Below are positions 63,138 through 64,000 of a DNA stretch of 64,000 nt, piece by piece. Numbering within the stretch: position 1 is the first letter of the stretch; each line of letters opens with the position of its first letter. The notes under the pieces are model-generated. The model had not been told where the DNA came from. It made no database searches and saw only the letters and a list, made by a program, of their open reading frames with translations. This DNA is from a bacterium (GTDB lineage Bacteria; Bdellovibrionota_C; UBA2361; SZUA-149; JAQTWB01), in NCBI GenBank assembly GCA_028689495.1, contig JAQTWB010000006.1, forward strand, positions 1 to 64,000, in the 5' to 3' direction. The translations under genes were made by a program, and so were the position numbers.

Positions 63138-64000
63138 TTACTCTCGAGCCAATACTACGGGCAAGCCTTCCCAGTCTGTTGTGTAGCCGGGAGAGAGGTT
63201 GCCTCTACGCATCTGCCATGCTTTTACAACGCCTTCGGCGGCGAGGCGCACCGTCCCTCGACCATACTTCCCGTTGATCCCATCAAGCACGCCCATGAGC
63301 GCCTGGGAGCGAGCATCGCCTGCGTCCCCTGAAGCAAAGAGCGAGAACTGTTGATTGGCCGCTGGTGCGATATTCATAAGCGTAATTCCTGCCTTGTGAT
63401 AGCCGTAACCCGGCTGGTAAATGCGCCGCAGAACTTTCAATGCCCACTTGGTCAGCACGCGGGTATCGGAGGAGGCTTCTGGCAATGGCACTGTGAATGA
63501 ACGCTGATACTGCGGTACTTCAGGCTTGAAAATGTTCGTCCGAATGTAGACCTGCACGGCTCCAGCCAGTGATTCCTGAGCCCGCAGTTTTTCTGCCGCT
63601 TTGCCGACGTAGTTGGCTACTGCTTCCTCCAGATCAGCCAAGTCGTAGATCAGTTGGCCAAACGAGCGACTGGACATGATTTGCTGTTTTTCAGGCACAA
63701 CCTCTTGCAGGTCAAGGCACGACACACCGCGTAGCTCGCGAACCGTTCGCTCAAGCACCACGGAGAACTGGGAGCGAATTGTCTCGGCATCTGAATCGCG
63801 CAGTTGTTGCACGGTGTGGATGCCCATTGCTTCAAGCCTTGCCGAGATTTTGCGACCGACCCCCCAGACTTCGCCCACGCCAATGCTGGCGAACAGTTTG
63901 GTTAGCTCGTGTTCGTCCATCGTGGTGAAGTCGCAAACACCATCAGCGCCCGCCAAGCTTTTCTTGGCGGCGTGATTCGCGAGCTTAGCGAGCGTCTTCG
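63138..64000 (-). CDS. umuC: UmuC-type polymerase, copy 2 (cut by window end)
   Basis: Matches the C-terminal two thirds of the gene at 28753-30042. The frame stays open to the window edge; the missing N-terminal part is expected just outside. Confidence 0.93.
   Translation of the reverse strand, partial: KTLAKLANHAAKKSLAGADGVCDFTTMDEHELTKLFASIGVGEVWGVGRKISARLEAMGIHTVQQLRDSDAETIRSQFSVVLERTVRELRGVSCLDLQEVVPEKQQIMSSRSFGQLIYDLADLEEAVANYVGKAAEKLRAQESLAGAVQVYIRTNIFKPEVPQYQRSFTVPLPEASSDTRVLTKWALKVLRRIYQPGYGYHKAGITLMNIAPAANQQFSLFASGDAGDARSQALMGVLDGINGKYGRGTVRLAAEGVVKAWQMRRGNLSPGYTTDWEGLPVVLARE

Larger units (their letters stand above)
34511..64000 (+). mobile_element. Integrative element, copy 2 (partial, 29.5 kb visible)
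   Basis: Direct tandem repeat of copy 1 at a constant offset of 34,385 bp. Each gene compared has the same length and translated sequence, so the copies are recent duplicates or assembly products. The window ends inside umuC; the remaining 4.9 kb (rest of umuC, umuD, SRAP, prepilins, NucS-like gene) and attR should follow. Confidence 0.9.

Noticed and set aside
126-64000. Two diverged related elements side by side
   Set aside because: All translated genes and spacings are identical, so it is one element repeated, not two.

Overview
The window is dominated by one integrative genetic element of 34,385 bp present twice in direct tandem. Copy 1 runs from about 126 to 34510. Copy 2 starts at 34511 and leaves the window at 64000 inside its umuC gene, so about 29.5 kb of it is seen. 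Every gene recurs at exactly +34,385 with the same translated sequence, so there is no net indel between copies. Only the first ~125 bases are host DNA. They encode part of the Competence domain of ComEC/Rec2, ending at T-H-L-M-S-I, just before the conserved S-G-L-H. The element has therefore cut the competence DNA-uptake channel gene. The ComEC wording and the general gene style suggest a betaproteobacterium; that is an inference from one short fragment.

Layout of one copy, left to right. (1) attL or attP, with the promoter and gene of a large serine recombinase (196-1983). (2) An AT-rich orphan cassette: a deaminase-type toxin domain and a probable immunity protein (2516-3500), flanked by an ~79-bp degenerate repeat; then a CopZ-N-like Fe-S/Zn protein and small ORFs. 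(3) A membrane-anchored Sel1-repeat protein, an Xre regulator with a palindromic operator, two PD-(D/E)XK proteins, a small protein, and a tyrosine integrase with a 61-aa companion (5404-10502). (4) A hairpin-rich ~770-bp non-coding stretch. (5) A PP2C phosphatase and Ser/Thr kinase pair next to a complete type I restriction-modification system, hsdR-hsdM-hsdS (11275-19393). (6) A secreted SNase-type nuclease and a set of small accessory genes (19508-21884). (7) A control region with an inverted repeat and a leader terminator, then a rightward operon: DUF5131/Gp37-like protein, NADAR protein, small protein, family B DNA polymerase, D5-type SF3 helicase, small protein (21897-28688). (8) A LexA-controlled umuDC locus with a divergent SRAP protease/DNA-crosslink protein (28753-31467). 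(9) A three-gene prepilin operon (31558-33360). (10) A NucS/DUF91-like nuclease (33499-34200) and attP.

I see no relaxase, type IV secretion, capsid, terminase or tail gene, so the element looks neither conjugative nor like a complete phage. It can probably integrate by serine recombinase and probably replicates itself with PolB plus SF3 helicase. It carries defence genes (type I RM, kinase/phosphatase, nucleases), DNA-damage tolerance (UmuDC, SRAP) and a toxin-immunity cassette. The internal junction is an intact attP with a 48-bp imperfect dyad centred on AG. That is what integration of a dimer, or homologous recombination of a circle into an integrated copy, would leave. An assembly artefact that mixes a circular form with the integrated form is the main alternative.

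The most notable points are the insertion in comEC by an element that itself carries prepilins; the PolB + SF3 helicase replication operon with no visible primase; the kinase/phosphatase pair beside type I RM; and the orphan deaminase-immunity cassette.
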